Assembly (NCBI RefSeq): GCF_000620465.1
Contig: NZ_KK211140.1
Location: 1,119,964 to 1,183,963, forward strand
Length of the DNA: 64,000 nt
DNA from: Ralstonia sp. UNC404CL21Col
GTDB taxonomy: Bacteria; Pseudomonadota; Gammaproteobacteria; Burkholderiales; Burkholderiaceae
Direction: 5' to 3'
Numbering within the stretch: the stretch's first letter is position 1; every line of letters starts with the position of its first letter. A program made the translations under genes and the position numbers. The notes below the pieces were generated by a model, which was not told the origin of the DNA, searched no databases, and saw only the letters and a list, made by a program, of their open reading frames with translations. Shown one piece after another: positions 44,992-54,226 of the stretch.

Positions 44992-45459
44992 TCAAAGCTC
45001 CTGGCTTGCCGCCAGCGCGAAGATCTTCGCCCAGCGCTTCGCTTCCTGGCGGTTGCGCATCGGGATCTGCCACTCTGCTTGCGACTGATGCTTCAGGCGC
45101 AGTGCCAGCGTCCAGGCGCCTTCGCGTTCGACCGCATCGGCCCCGGCAATATCGGCGAAGAGAAAACGGGCGCCCTGCCCGTGCAACTGCAGCGTCCCGC
45201 GCTTTTGTTCGGCATCGACCGCGACCTGCCCCCAGCTTCCGCTGAGCGACACAATCCGCTCGCCTTTCACGTTCACGCCATGCACGGCGCGGTAACGCCG
45301 GACGAAGGTGACGACCGCGCCGGCCAGCAGCGCCACGGCCAGCAGCACAGCCGCGCCACCCGCCACGGCGCCATAAGCGGCTGCAACCAGCGCATACAGC
45401 CGGACTGCGCCGTAGATCAGCAGACCCACCAGCGCGAACGCGGCAATGATGAACGGCAT
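44992..45459 (-). CDS. Hypothetical membrane protein with two N-terminal helices
   Basis: Protein of 155 residues. Two hydrophobic segments span residues about 2-25 and 28-52, after which a polar domain follows (VVSLSGSWGQVAVDAEQ and LFADIAGADAV), resembling a small PH-like barrel. A Trp-rich C-terminus (WQIPMRNRQEAKRWAKIFALA) ends it. I do not recognise the family. It converges with mgtC, 18 bp apart, and is 99 bp upstream of the chemoreceptor stop on the same strand. Confidence 0.7.
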   Translation of the reverse strand: MPFIIAAFALVGLLIYGAVRLYALVAAAYGAVAGGAAVLLAVALLAGAVVTFVRRYRAVHGVNVKGERIVSLSGSWGQVAVDAEQKRGTLQLHGQGARFLFADIAGADAVEREGAWTLALRLKHQSQAEWQIPMRNRQEAKRWAKIFALAASQEL

Positions 45460-45558
45460 GAGGCGACTCCTTGAATAGACCCGTCGGTTATATCAACCAA
45501 AACGGCATTCAAGGCAAGCCATTGCCATGCCCGTACGACAACGGCGGTGAAATCAACC

Positions 45559-47100
45559 TCAGGCGAGGCGGAATGCTGCGATGGCGGCGTTCAGCGCTTC
45601 GGCCTGTTCTTCCAGCGATTCAGCCGCCGCTGCGGCCTGCTCGACCAGCGCAGCGTTCTGCTGCGTGGCTTCGTCCATGAGCGTGACAGCCTTGTTGACC
45701 TGCTCGATGCCCGAGCTTTGTTCGTTCGAGGCTGCAGCGATTTCGCCCATGATGTCGGTCACGCGGCGGATGGACGACACGATGTCTTCCATCGTGCTGC
45801 CTGCGCGTTCGGCCAGCGCGCTGCCGGTCTCGACCTTCGACAGCGACGCCTCGATCATTTCCTTGATTTCTTTCGCGGCCGCGGCGCTGCGCTGCGCGAG
45901 GTTGCGCACCTCACCGGCCACCACGGCAAAGCCGCGGCCTTGTTCGCCGGCGCGCGCGGCTTCCACCGCGGCGTTGAGCGCAAGGATGTTGGTCTGGAAC
46001 GCAATGCCGTCAATCACGCCGATGATTTCCGACACCGTGCGCGACGACGCGCTGATCTCGCGCATGGTCGCCACCACGTCCGTCACCACGGCGCCGCCCT
46101 GGCTGGCAACTTCCGAAGCGCTGTCGGCCAGCTGGCTGGCCTGGCGCGCGTTGTCGGCGTTCTGGCGCACGATGGAGGTCATTTCTTCCATGCTGGACGC
46201 CGTTTCCTCCAGCGAGCTGGCCTGCTCTTCCGTGCGTTGCGACAGGTCGGCATTGCCGGCGGCAATCTGCTTGGTGGCCGCGCCGATCGACTCTGAGCCC
46301 GTGCGCACGCGACGCACGGTGTCGGTCAGTGCAGTTTGCATGCGACCCAGCCCTTCGAGCAGGCGGCCCATTTCGTCGTGACGATCGATGCGCACGCGCT
46401 CGGTCAGGTCACCCGCGGCAATGCGGTCGAACTGCGCCAGCGCCGCGTTCAGCGGCCCGACAATCGCGCGCAGCAGCGACCACGCGCACCACAACGCAAC
46501 CACCAACGCGATGATGATGGCGGCAACCACGATCAGGCGGAAGCGCGCATAGGCGTCGCGCGATGCGTCGTAGTTGGCCTGGGAGAATGCGAGTTGCTTC
46601 TTGCTCAGCGCGAGGCTGGAATCGTTGGAGTCACGGAAGGCCTTGGACACTTCCTTGTCCATGATCTTGTCCGCCGTTGCACGATCACCCGCACGCAGCG
46701 CCTTGATGATGTCGCGCAGGGTGGCGGAAGCCGCTTCGCGCTTGGTGGCGACGTCCTTGGCCAGACGCTCTTCTTCGTCGTCGCGCGGCAAGGCCAGGTA
46801 TTTCTTCCACGCGCCATCCGCCTCGCCAATCAGCTCTTCGGTGCGGTCCAGCAGCTTCATCGCGCCCTTGTCTTCCGGATACAGCATCGCCTTATCGAGC
46901 GCGGTGCGGGCGCGCGTCAGGCTCAGATCGGACTCGCCCAGCGCAAGGGCAGACGGAAACTGGTTGGTGAAGGTCTGTTCGTGCGCGCGGTTGGCATCGC
47001 GCAGCCCAAGCAAGCCCGCCACGCCGATCAACAAGGCGAGCAGGAAGAGAACAGAGACCGAAAGCACCAGGCGGGTGCGGATGTTCAGGCGGAGGGACAT
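45559..47100 (-). CDS. Methyl-accepting chemotaxis protein
   Basis: Chemoreceptor of 513 residues with a four-helix-bundle sensor. Transmembrane helices are near residues 10-32 and 188-210. The periplasmic part is all helical (about 155 residues) and a HAMP domain follows at about 211-263. The signalling hairpin tip [20 protein letters not shown] is complete, as are methylation segments ([19 protein letters not shown]). It lacks a CheR-binding pentapeptide at the C-terminus (ends AAFRLA). The ligand is unknown. A sigma-28 promoter lies 76-102 bp upstream. Confidence 0.93.
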   Translation of the reverse strand: MSLRLNIRTRLVLSVSVLFLLALLIGVAGLLGLRDANRAHEQTFTNQFPSALALGESDLSLTRARTALDKAMLYPEDKGAMKLLDRTEELIGEADGAWKKYLALPRDDEEERLAKDVATKREAASATLRDIIKALRAGDRATADKIMDKEVSKAFRDSNDSSLALSKKQLAFSQANYDASRDAYARFRLIVVAAIIIALVVALWCAWSLLRAIVGPLNAALAQFDRIAAGDLTERVRIDRHDEMGRLLEGLGRMQTALTDTVRRVRTGSESIGAATKQIAAGNADLSQRTEEQASSLEETASSMEEMTSIVRQNADNARQASQLADSASEVASQGGAVVTDVVATMREISASSRTVSEIIGVIDGIAFQTNILALNAAVEAARAGEQGRGFAVVAGEVRNLAQRSAAAAKEIKEMIEASLSKVETGSALAERAGSTMEDIVSSIRRVTDIMGEIAAASNEQSSGIEQVNKAVTLMDEATQQNAALVEQAAAAAESLEEQAEALNAAIAAFRLA

Positions 47101-47175
47101 GGGCGCGGCGAGAGTGGTGTGCGCGGCTCTTCACGCGGGCGCGACCATCGCGCCGGGCGGCCGGCTACCTGAGCA

Positions 47176-47202
47176 CTATCGGCTCCGTTGCCCGCCAACT
47201 TA
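47176..47202 (-). promoter_or_regulatory. Sigma-28 (FliA) promoter for the chemoreceptor gene
   Basis: On the - strand TAAG (47202-47199), exactly 15 bases, then GCCGATAG (47183-47176): one mismatch in each box to the TAAA-N15-GCCGATAA consensus of flagellar sigma-28. Transcription would begin near 47170, leaving a leader of about 70 nt. This ties the receptor to the late flagellar regulon. Confidence 0.8.
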
Positions 47203-47315
47203 AGGGCGGCGAGGCAAATGCATGTCTGCTGCCCTCCACCTTGGCCGGCATACGAATATGGCTACAGCCCAGTCTCGGTTGGTAAGCCGTAGTTTCAACG
47301 CCTGCCCCCGTCACG

Positions 47316-48446
47316 TTACCCGTCGTACGAATACGCGCGCCGATGCCGCACCGCCTCGGCGAGTATGTCGAGCACGGGCTCGGTCTGGGCCCAGCTCAGG
47401 CACGCATCGGTGATCGACACGCCGTACTTGAGCGGCACACCCGGTTTCAGGTCTTGGCGGCCGGCTTCGAGATTGCTTTCGACCATCACGCCGACGATCC
47501 GGCGCTCGCCCTGCGAGAGTTGCCGCGCCAGATCCTGCGCCACATCAATCTGACGTTCATGCGACTTGTTTGAATTCGCGTGCGAGCAGTCCACCATCAC
47601 CTGTTCGCGCAACTTTGCCGTGCGCAGCGCCGCGCAGGTCGCCTCGATGTGCTCGCTGTCGTAGTTCGGCCCGTTCTTGCCGCCGCGCAGGATCACGTGT
47701 GCGTCGTCGTTGCCGCGCGTCTCGAAGATCGCGGCCATGCCCATCTTGGTCATCCCCATGAACGCATGGCTGGCGCGCGCCGCAATGATCGCGTCTGAGG
47801 CCACCTGCACGCCGCCGTCGGTGCCGTTCTTGAAGCCAATCGGGCAGCTCAGGCCCGACGCAAGCTGTCGATGGCTCTGGCTTTCTGTCGTGCGCGCGCC
47901 AATGGCGCCCCACGCGATGAGGTCGGCAATGTATTGCGGGCTCAGCAGGTCGAGGAACTCAGTCCCGGCGGGCAGACCGAGCGCGTTGACGTCAAGCAGG
48001 AGTTGCCGCGCGGCGCGCAGCCCTTCATTGATGCGGAAGCTGCCGTCCAGACGCGGGTCGTTGATGTAACCCTTCCAACCGACCGTCGTGCGCGGCTTCT
48101 CAAAGTAGACGCGCATCACGATCAGCAGGTCGTCCTGCAGTGCATCAGCCGCAGCCTTGAGGCGGCGCGCGTATTCGAGCGCCTGGTCGTGATCGTGGAT
48201 CGAGCACGGGCCGACGATGAGCAGCAGCCGATCGTCGCGGCCGTGCAGGATATTGCTGATGGCGCGGCGGGTGTCTTCAACGAGCGTCTGCGTATCGGCA
48301 GGCACGGGCAGCTCGTCCAGCAGCAGCGCAGGGGAAATGAGCGGACGCACCGCGCCGATGCGGGTGTCGTCGATGCGCGTCGTGTCTTGCGTGGCGTCGG
48401 CAACGCCCACCTCGCGATCATGTGAGGGGTTGTCGAGGTTTTTCAT
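47316..48446 (-). CDS. aroG: 3-deoxy-7-phosphoheptulonate (DAHP) synthase, class I
   Basis: Enzyme of 376 residues that joins PEP and erythrose-4-phosphate at the head of aromatic amino acid synthesis. Class I (AroG/AroF/AroH) motifs: LLLIVGPCSIHD near residue 75, YFEKPRTTVGWKG, GARTTESQSHR, FKNGTDGG, GGKNGPNYD and DCSHANSNK, with the Cys and His that bind metal. A feedback site like that of AroG is expected, but which amino acid acts cannot be judged by eye. The N-terminal extension of about 30 polar residues is longer than in E. coli. No leader peptide for attenuation is visible. Confidence 0.94.
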   Translation of the reverse strand: MKNLDNPSHDREVGVADATQDTTRIDDTRIGAVRPLISPALLLDELPVPADTQTLVEDTRRAISNILHGRDDRLLLIVGPCSIHDHDQALEYARRLKAAADALQDDLLIVMRVYFEKPRTTVGWKGYINDPRLDGSFRINEGLRAARQLLLDVNALGLPAGTEFLDLLSPQYIADLIAWGAIGARTTESQSHRQLASGLSCPIGFKNGTDGGVQVASDAIIAARASHAFMGMTKMGMAAIFETRGNDDAHVILRGGKNGPNYDSEHIEATCAALRTAKLREQVMVDCSHANSNKSHERQIDVAQDLARQLSQGERRIVGVMVESNLEAGRQDLKPGVPLKYGVSITDACLSWAQTEPVLDILAEAVRHRRAYSYDG

Positions 48447-48524
48447 TGCGATCTCAGAGGGATTTCAAATAGTACGCAGGGGCGTGACGTCAACGGCGCG
48501 CCATCGCTGCCTTACACCGCGCAC

Positions 48525-49751
48525 TTAAGCGGACTTGCCACCGCGCGCTTGGCGATAATCCTCCGCAAACTCGCGCCATTGCTGCAGCGACACCTTGCGG
48601 CCCTGCGCTGCCAGCTTCAGCGCCGATTTGCGCCACGCCGTGCCGGCCGCATAGTCCTGCACCTTTTCCACCAGATCGGTCCCGTGCCGGCCGCAGCCGC
48701 GCAGGTGGCACCAGGCCGCCACGCGCGCCATGGTCTGCAGCGCGTCGTCCAGATCGGCGACGACGTTCTTGCCGGCGCCCAGCGCCACACGGTCCGCGGT
48801 CGGCTGCAGGCTTTTGACGACGTACGACTTCGGCTTCTCGCCCTTGGCCCCGTAGACGACGCCACGCAGCAGCGCCGGCGAGATGGCCTGCGACAGGCGC
48901 TGGATATCGACCACGCGCCCGGCCTCGCTACGCCACGGCGCCACGCTACAGGCGTCGCCCAGCACATCGTCCCAGACACTTGGGATGGAGAGCTTGATGT
49001 CGATCAGGCGCAGCGTAGCGGGGTCGTTTTCAGGGCGCGCGAGGACGGAATAGCGCTCAAGGCCCAGGCTGCCGGTGCCCGCAATGCGCCGCGCCACGTC
49101 CACGGCGACAAAGCGCTGGCCATTGCCCTGCTCGCCATAGGCCTGCAGGATGCGGCGCGCACGGCGGGCCTCTTCCTTGCTAGCCCGCAACGTGCGTCGG
49201 CCGTCGATGCGCAGGTGAATGCGGTTGCCATCGCGCTCGGTGCGTTGCGCGAGGTAGGCCGCGCGATTGCGCTTGCGCAGGCCGCGCAGCAGATCGCGCA
49301 CGATGCCGGTGGCGGTCGACCGTTCGACCCAGCGCGGCTTGCCGTCAACCAACGCCGCGGCATACGTGTCCAGAAAGCGGCGGCACAGGTTGCTGGCGTC
49401 TTCATCGGCCAGTTTCCAGCTGTAGGCAGCCACCTGCAGGCTCGACAGCACGCGCACCAGGTCGACCGTAAACGGTGCGGCCAGGGCCTCGTCAAAGTCG
49501 TTCATGTCGAAGTAGACAAGGCCGTTGTCGCCCTTGAAGCTGCCGAAGTTTTCAAGGTGGAGGTCGCCGCAGACCAGCGTGCGCGGCGCTTCGTGCAGCA
49601 GCGGCGCGTCGGCCAGCGAAGCCGCATACAGGTTGTTGGTGCCGCGAAAGAATGAAAACGGGTCGGCGGCGATGGCATCCAGCTTTCGGGTGAGCCTTTC
49701 CGGATCACGCCCGGCGTTGTATTCAAGAAGGATGCGGGTGCTTTCGTGCAT
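48525..49751 (-). CDS. DUF2252 family protein with kinase-like motifs
   Basis: Protein of 408 residues covering a DUF2252 domain. It carries FRGTNNLYA near residue 37, CGDLHLENFGSF near 61 and VYFDMNDFDEA near 79. The last two look like the catalytic loop (D-x-H-x-x-N) and metal-binding Asp of aminoglycoside-phosphotransferase/protein-kinase folds, though the order is compressed at the N-terminus. A KSYVVKSLQP strand near 310 may bind nucleotide. I chose the ATG at 49751 with GAGG 8 bases upstream over the GTG at 49757. It is divergent from the GH15 gene across just 37 bp. Any kinase activity is inferred. Confidence 0.85.
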   Translation of the reverse strand: MHESTRILLEYNAGRDPERLTRKLDAIAADPFSFFRGTNNLYAASLADAPLLHEAPRTLVCGDLHLENFGSFKGDNGLVYFDMNDFDEALAAPFTVDLVRVLSSLQVAAYSWKLADEDASNLCRRFLDTYAAALVDGKPRWVERSTATGIVRDLLRGLRKRNRAAYLAQRTERDGNRIHLRIDGRRTLRASKEEARRARRILQAYGEQGNGQRFVAVDVARRIAGTGSLGLERYSVLARPENDPATLRLIDIKLSIPSVWDDVLGDACSVAPWRSEAGRVVDIQRLSQAISPALLRGVVYGAKGEKPKSYVVKSLQPTADRVALGAGKNVVADLDDALQTMARVAAWCHLRGCGRHGTDLVEKVQDYAAGTAWRKSALKLAAQGRKVSLQQWREFAEDYRQARGGKSA

Positions 49752-49788
49752 GGTCACGGCCTCGTTGAAGTGCTTGGAGTGGAGTGCA

Positions 49789-51660
49789 ATGCCCTCGAAA
49801 ATCGAAGATTACGCGTTGATTGGCGATTGCGAAACCGCGGCACTGGTTTCGCGCGACGGCTCCATCGATTGGCTGTGCTGGCCGCGGTTCGATTCAGGCG
49901 CCTGTTTCGCCGCGCTGCTCGGCACGCCAGACCACGGCCGATGGCGCATCGCACCGCAGGCGAACGCGCGCGCTGTGCGGCGCCGCTACCTGCCCGGCAC
50001 GCTGGTGCTCGAAACCTTCTTCGAAACCGACACCGGCACGGCCAGCGTGACCGACCTGATGACCGCCCGGCTGCCCGGCACGCTCGGCGCCCGGGACGAC
50101 ACCTCCGACCTCATCCGCATCGTGCGCGGTCTCTCCGGCACGGTCGACATGCGCATGGATCTGACGCTGCGGTTCGATTACGGCGCGTCGGTCCCGTGGG
50201 TCAGCCGGGTGTCGGAAATCACAGGCGCCCCGGCCGACGGCCCGTGCGACATGCCCGATTGCGTGCTGCGGGCCGTGGCCGGGCCCAACATGACGACACT
50301 TCGCACCCCTGCCCCCATCCGCGGCGAGAACCTCTCCACCGTGGCGGATTTCACGGTGAGCGAAGGCGAAGCGGTGCCCTTCGTGCTCACGTATTCGCCA
50401 TCGCACCTGCCGTTACCGGCATCGATCGACGCGCTCGAAGCGCAGGTCGATATCGAGGCACGCTGGCGCGCGTGGGCGGGCCGCTGTCACGGCGCGGGCG
50501 AATGGAGCGACGCCGTGGAACGTTCGCTCATCACGCTCAAGGCGCTGACGTATCACCGCACCGGCGGCGTCGTGGCCGCGCCCACCACGTCACTGCCCGA
50601 ACAGCTTGGCGGCGTGCGCAACTGGGATTACCGCTATTGCTGGCTGCGCGACGCCACCCTCACGCTGCTCGCGCTGATGAACGCAGGCTTCTTCGACGAG
50701 GCGCGCAGCTGGCGCGAATGGCTCGAACGCGCCATCGCCGGCAGCCCCGCACAGGTGCAGATCATGTACGGCATTGCCGGCGAACGCCGCCTGGGCGAAT
50801 GGACCGTCCCGTGGTTGCCAGGCTACGAAGGCTCGCAGCCCGTGCGCGTGGGCAATGCGGCTGCGCTGCAACTGCAGCTCGACGTGTACGGCGAGCTGAT
50901 GGACGCCCTCTTCATCGCCCGCAAAGGCGGCCTGGATGGTGATGATGCCTCGTGGCGCCTGCAGGTCGCGCTGATGACGCATCTGGAAAGCATCTGGCAG
51001 ACGCCCGACGAAGGCATCTGGGAAGTCCGCGGCCCTTCCCGCCATTTCACGCATTCCAAGGTGATGGCGTGGGTGGCCTTCGACCGCGCCGTCAAAACCA
51101 TCGAGCAATTCAATGTCGACGGCCCCGTAGAGCGCTGGCGCGTCGTGCGCGACCGCATCCACGCGGAAGTCTGCGCCCACGGCTACAACGCCAAACGTGG
51201 TTGCTTCGTACAGAGCTACGGCAGCGAAGAACTGGACGCCGCGCTGCTGATGCTGCCGCTCGTCGGCTTTCTGCCGGCATCCGACTCGCGCATCCAGGGC
51301 ACGGTCAAGGCCATCGAAGAAGACCTGCTCGTCGATGGCCTCGTGCGCCGCTACCGCACCGAAGCCGTGACCGACGGCCTGCCCGAGGGCGAAGGCGTAT
51401 TCCTGGCCTGCAGCTTCTGGTATGTCGACAACCTCGTCATGCAAGGCCGCCACGACGAAGCGCGCGCGCTCTTCACCAAGCTGCTGGCGCTGCGCAATGA
51501 CGTGGGCCTCTTGGCCGAAGAATACGACCCGCGCGTGCAACGGCTGGTCGGCAACTTCCCGCAGGCGTTTTCGCACATTGCCCTGGTGAATTCAGCGCTG
51601 GCGCTCTCGGCCGCCGCCGATCATGTCAGCCAGCGCACGGGGGATGGCGCCGGCAGCTGA
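49789..51660 (+). CDS. Glycoside hydrolase family 15 protein (glucoamylase or trehalase type)
   Basis: Protein of 623 residues with the bacterial GH15 layout: an N-terminal beta domain (KIEDYALIGDCETAALV, SRDGSIDWLCWPRFD) and an (alpha/alpha)6 barrel with GGVRNWDYRYCWLRDATLTL near residue 280, IWEVRGPSRHFTHSKVMAW near 412 and GLLAEEYDP near 577. The last two carry the acidic catalytic pair of the family. No signal peptide is present, so it acts in the cytoplasm, on alpha-glucan or trehalose. The true substrate cannot be told. The ATG at 49789 gives the family N-terminus. It shares its promoter region with the DUF2252 gene. Confidence 0.9.
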   Translation: MPSKIEDYALIGDCETAALVSRDGSIDWLCWPRFDSGACFAALLGTPDHGRWRIAPQANARAVRRRYLPGTLVLETFFETDTGTASVTDLMTARLPGTLGARDDTSDLIRIVRGLSGTVDMRMDLTLRFDYGASVPWVSRVSEITGAPADGPCDMPDCVLRAVAGPNMTTLRTPAPIRGENLSTVADFTVSEGEAVPFVLTYSPSHLPLPASIDALEAQVDIEARWRAWAGRCHGAGEWSDAVERSLITLKALTYHRTGGVVAAPTTSLPEQLGGVRNWDYRYCWLRDATLTLLALMNAGFFDEARSWREWLERAIAGSPAQVQIMYGIAGERRLGEWTVPWLPGYEGSQPVRVGNAAALQLQLDVYGELMDALFIARKGGLDGDDASWRLQVALMTHLESIWQTPDEGIWEVRGPSRHFTHSKVMAWVAFDRAVKTIEQFNVDGPVERWRVVRDRIHAEVCAHGYNAKRGCFVQSYGSEELDAALLMLPLVGFLPASDSRIQGTVKAIEEDLLVDGLVRRYRTEAVTDGLPEGEGVFLACSFWYVDNLVMQGRHDEARALFTKLLALRNDVGLLAEEYDPRVQRLVGNFPQAFSHIALVNSALALSAAADHVSQRTGDGAGS

Positions 51661-51690
51661 CGCCGCGTCGAAGCCGGTAAAATACCGCCC

Positions 51691-51951
51691 ATGACCGAAT
51701 CGACCGCCCTCAGCCCCATGCCCGACGACGCAACCAGTGCTTCCGACAGCACCCTGCTGGGCCGCCCCGACAGCCCCTGCATCGGCATCTGCTCGACACT
51801 CTTCGACGAGGTCTGCCAAGGCTGCGGGCGCACCCAGCTGGAAGTCAGCAACTGGGTGTTCATGACGGACGAAGAGCGCAACGCGGTCTGGACGCGCATC
51901 CTGGCCGAAGGCACCGCCCAGGGCTACAACGCCGACGGCAGCCGCAAGTAA
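51691..51951 (+). CDS. DUF1289 family protein
   Basis: Protein of 86 residues. The DUF1289 core starts near residue 27 with SPCIGICSTLFDEVCQGCGRT, holding four Cys that likely bind a metal, and ends in NWVFMTDEERNAVW. It starts 30 bp after the GH15 stop, so it may be cotranscribed, and a strong terminator follows. The role of the family is not known. Confidence 0.9.
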   Translation: MTESTALSPMPDDATSASDSTLLGRPDSPCIGICSTLFDEVCQGCGRTQLEVSNWVFMTDEERNAVWTRILAEGTAQGYNADGSRK

Positions 51952-51969
51952 GCGCAGCGCATCAAACGC

Positions 51970-51998
51970 AAAAAACCCGGCCGAAGCCGGGTTTTTTT
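51970..51998. terminator. Rho-independent terminator
   Basis: AAAAACCCGGC (51971-51981), loop CGAA, GCCGGGTTTTT (51986-51996), with more T after it. It lies between the DUF1289 gene (+) and the convergent aldehyde dehydrogenase gene (-) and has the A/T runs to work both ways. Confidence 0.88.
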
Positions 51999-52022
51999 CG
52001 TGGGTGCTGCATGTGGGGCAGA

Positions 52023-53459
52023 TCAGGCCGTCTTTGCAGGGTTGAGCTGCATCGCCTTGTACTCCAGGAACTCTTCCAGACCGTACTTGCCGTTCTCGCG
52101 CCCGTTGCCGGATTGCTTGTAGCCGCCAAACGGCGCCTGCATGTTGAACGGCCCGCCGTTGATGTTCACCTGGCCCGTGCGGATGCGCCGCGCCACGCGA
52201 ATCGCGCGGCTCTCGTCGCCCGACCACACACCGCCGCCCAAGCCGTAGATGCTGTCGTTGGCGATGCGGACAGCCTCGTCCTCGTCGTCGTAGCAGATCA
52301 CGGTCAGCACGGGGCCGAAGATCTCTTCCCGCGCCACAGTGTCGGTCGTCTTGACGTTGCCGAGCACCGTCGGCTTGACGAAGTAACCGGTCGACAGGCC
52401 TTCGGGCGTGTCGGCACCGCCGGTAACGAGTTCTGCGCCCTCCTCCAGCCCCTTGCGGATGTAGCCCAGCACGCGGTCACGCTGTACGGCGGAAATCAGC
52501 GGCCCCAGGCGCGTGGATTCCTGCGCCGGATCGCCCGGCACGTAGGCAGCGGCAAACTGCGCGGCCAGCGCCTTCACTTCTTCATACTTGGCACGCGGGA
52601 CCAGCATGCGCGTGTGCGCCGAACACGTCTGCCCGGAGTTCAGGAAACACGCCGACAGCGTGCCCTTGACCGCCGCAGACAGATCCGCGTCATCCAGGAT
52701 CACCGATGCCGACTTGCCGCCCAGCTCCAGCGCCACGCGCTTGACGGACTGCGATGCCAGCTCGGCCACGCGCTTGCCCGCACGCGTGGAACCGGTAAAC
52801 GACACCATGTCGACCTCGGGGTCGCTTGCCAGCACCTCGCCCACAACGGGGCCATAGCCGGTGACAAGGTTGAACACGCCCGGCGGCAGGCCGGCTTCTT
52901 CAATGACTTCCGCCAGCACGAAGGCGTTGAGCGGCGCCACTTCCGACGGCTTGAGCACCACCGTGCAGCCGGCCGCCAGCGCGGGCGCAACCTTCAGCGT
53001 GATCTGGTTGAGCGGGTAGTTCCACGGCGTGATGGCGCCCACCACGCCCACGGGCTCGCGCACCACCAGCGAGTTGCCGACGTGCTGTTCAAATTCAAAC
53101 GTGCTGAGCAGCTTGGCGAAATTGCTCCAGTTATAGACCGGGCCGCCCACCTGGATGGCACGCGCAAGCTTGATCGGCATGCCGACCTCGCCGGCAATGA
53201 GCTGCGCCAGCTCTTCGCTGCGGGCCTGCAGGCCGTCGGCAATCTTCTGGATGTACTCGGCGCGCTTGGCCACGGGCGTGGCAGCCCAGTCGTCAAATGC
53301 GGCGCGCGCCGCAGCCACGGCGGCTTCGGCATCGGCCGCGCTGCCTTCGGGAATGGCGCCCATCACCGCTTCCGTGGCCGAATGAATCACTTCAATGACG
53401 CCCTTGCCCTGCGGCGCCACCCACTTGCCATTGATGAAAAGCTTGTCGCGTTGCTGCAT
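52023..53459 (-). CDS. Aldehyde dehydrogenase family protein
   Basis: NAD(P)-dependent dehydrogenase of 478 residues, full family length. Motifs: [10 protein letters not shown] near residue 144, [11 protein letters not shown] near 222, the general-base Glu in LELGGKSA near 244, the catalytic Cys in [11 protein letters not shown] near 280 and [10 protein letters not shown] near 381. [16 protein letters not shown] near the C-terminus fits the broad aromatic/aliphatic group. The start is the ATG at 53459. The longer frame adds a basic stretch of 24 residues that is not conserved. No pathway genes surround it, so the substrate is open. Confidence 0.9.
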   Translation of the reverse strand: MQQRDKLFINGKWVAPQGKGVIEVIHSATEAVMGAIPEGSAADAEAAVAAARAAFDDWAATPVAKRAEYIQKIADGLQARSEELAQLIAGEVGMPIKLARAIQVGGPVYNWSNFAKLLSTFEFEQHVGNSLVVREPVGVVGAITPWNYPLNQITLKVAPALAAGCTVVLKPSEVAPLNAFVLAEVIEEAGLPPGVFNLVTGYGPVVGEVLASDPEVDMVSFTGSTRAGKRVAELASQSVKRVALELGGKSASVILDDADLSAAVKGTLSACFLNSGQTCSAHTRMLVPRAKYEEVKALAAQFAAAYVPGDPAQESTRLGPLISAVQRDRVLGYIRKGLEEGAELVTGGADTPEGLSTGYFVKPTVLGNVKTTDTVAREEIFGPVLTVICYDDEDEAVRIANDSIYGLGGGVWSGDESRAIRVARRIRTGQVNINGGPFNMQAPFGGYKQSGNGRENGKYGLEEFLEYKAMQLNPAKTA

Positions 53460-53611
53460 CGTTGGTCGTCTCGCTCTGGTGGATGCGCGATTTGCGCGTT
53501 GTGCTATCCGGGTTGCGACTGAGGCCGACATCGCCCCCGGGCGGTTATGATCGGTCTATTGTAGAGCCACCAGAGCGCACACTGCAGACGCGCCGGCCGA
53601 GGGAGACCAGC

Positions 53612-54142
53612 ATGACCACCAGCATCTATCAGAAGACCGAAAAAGGTCAGGACGAGATCCGCACGCGCGCGAACCACCTCGACCAGCGTCACCGCGCGGT
53701 GCTTCTGATGATCAACGGCGAAAAAACCTGCGACGACATCCTCGTGCAGCTTCAGCCGCTCGGCATGACGCACGCGGTATTCGACGAGCTGGAGGTCGGC
53801 GGCTATATCCGCCCGCACGCGGCCGGGACGACCGCGGCGAAGACGGAACCGGCATCTGCACCCGCCGCTGCGGAGGCGGCTCCTGCACAGGCAACTACGC
53901 CAAAAGAGCCCGCCGCCGAAGGCTATCAACGCCTTTATCGCTTCTACACCGAAACCATCAGCCGGTATCTCGGCCTGCGCGGTTATCTGCTGGAGATGAA
54001 GGTGGAGAAAGCCGGCAATGTGGCGGAACTCGTCGCCTTGCGCGACACGCTCAAGGCGGCGCTCACCAAGACGCGCGGCGAGCCGGACACCAGCAACGTC
54101 ATCGCCCAGCTTGATCTGCTGATTGACGAGGCCACCGGCTAA
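53612..54142 (+). CDS. Hypothetical protein, two domains joined by an Ala/Pro linker
   Basis: Protein of 176 residues. Residues 1-70 look like a small winged-helix-type domain (TEKGQDEIRTRANHLDQR, then MINGEKTCDDIL and FDELEVGGYI). A low-complexity linker of Ala, Pro, Thr and Glu spans about 71-105. A helical C-terminal domain (YRFYTETISRYLGLRGYL, VALRDTLKAAL) closes it. GAGGGAGA precedes the ATG at 53612, and a strong terminator follows. I do not recognise a characterised family. A regulatory or scaffold role is only a guess from the layout. Confidence 0.72.
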   Translation: MTTSIYQKTEKGQDEIRTRANHLDQRHRAVLLMINGEKTCDDILVQLQPLGMTHAVFDELEVGGYIRPHAAGTTAAKTEPASAPAAAEAAPAQATTPKEPAAEGYQRLYRFYTETISRYLGLRGYLLEMKVEKAGNVAELVALRDTLKAALTKTRGEPDTSNVIAQLDLLIDEATG

Positions 54143-54157
54143 GCCCGCACGCTCGGA

Positions 54158-54196
54158 CAACAAAAAAGGCGGCCACCTGTGCCGCCTTTTTTGTTG
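54158..54196. terminator. Rho-independent terminator with a 16-bp perfect stem
   Basis: CAACAAAAAAGGCGGC (54158-54173), loop CACCTGT, GCCGCCTTTTTTGTTG (54181-54196). It ends the transcript of the two-domain hypothetical gene, 15 bp after its stop, and lies 30 bp before the next LysR gene. Confidence 0.92.
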
Positions 54197-54226
54197 AGCA
54201 CCGTGGAATGGGAAAACTTCATTACC

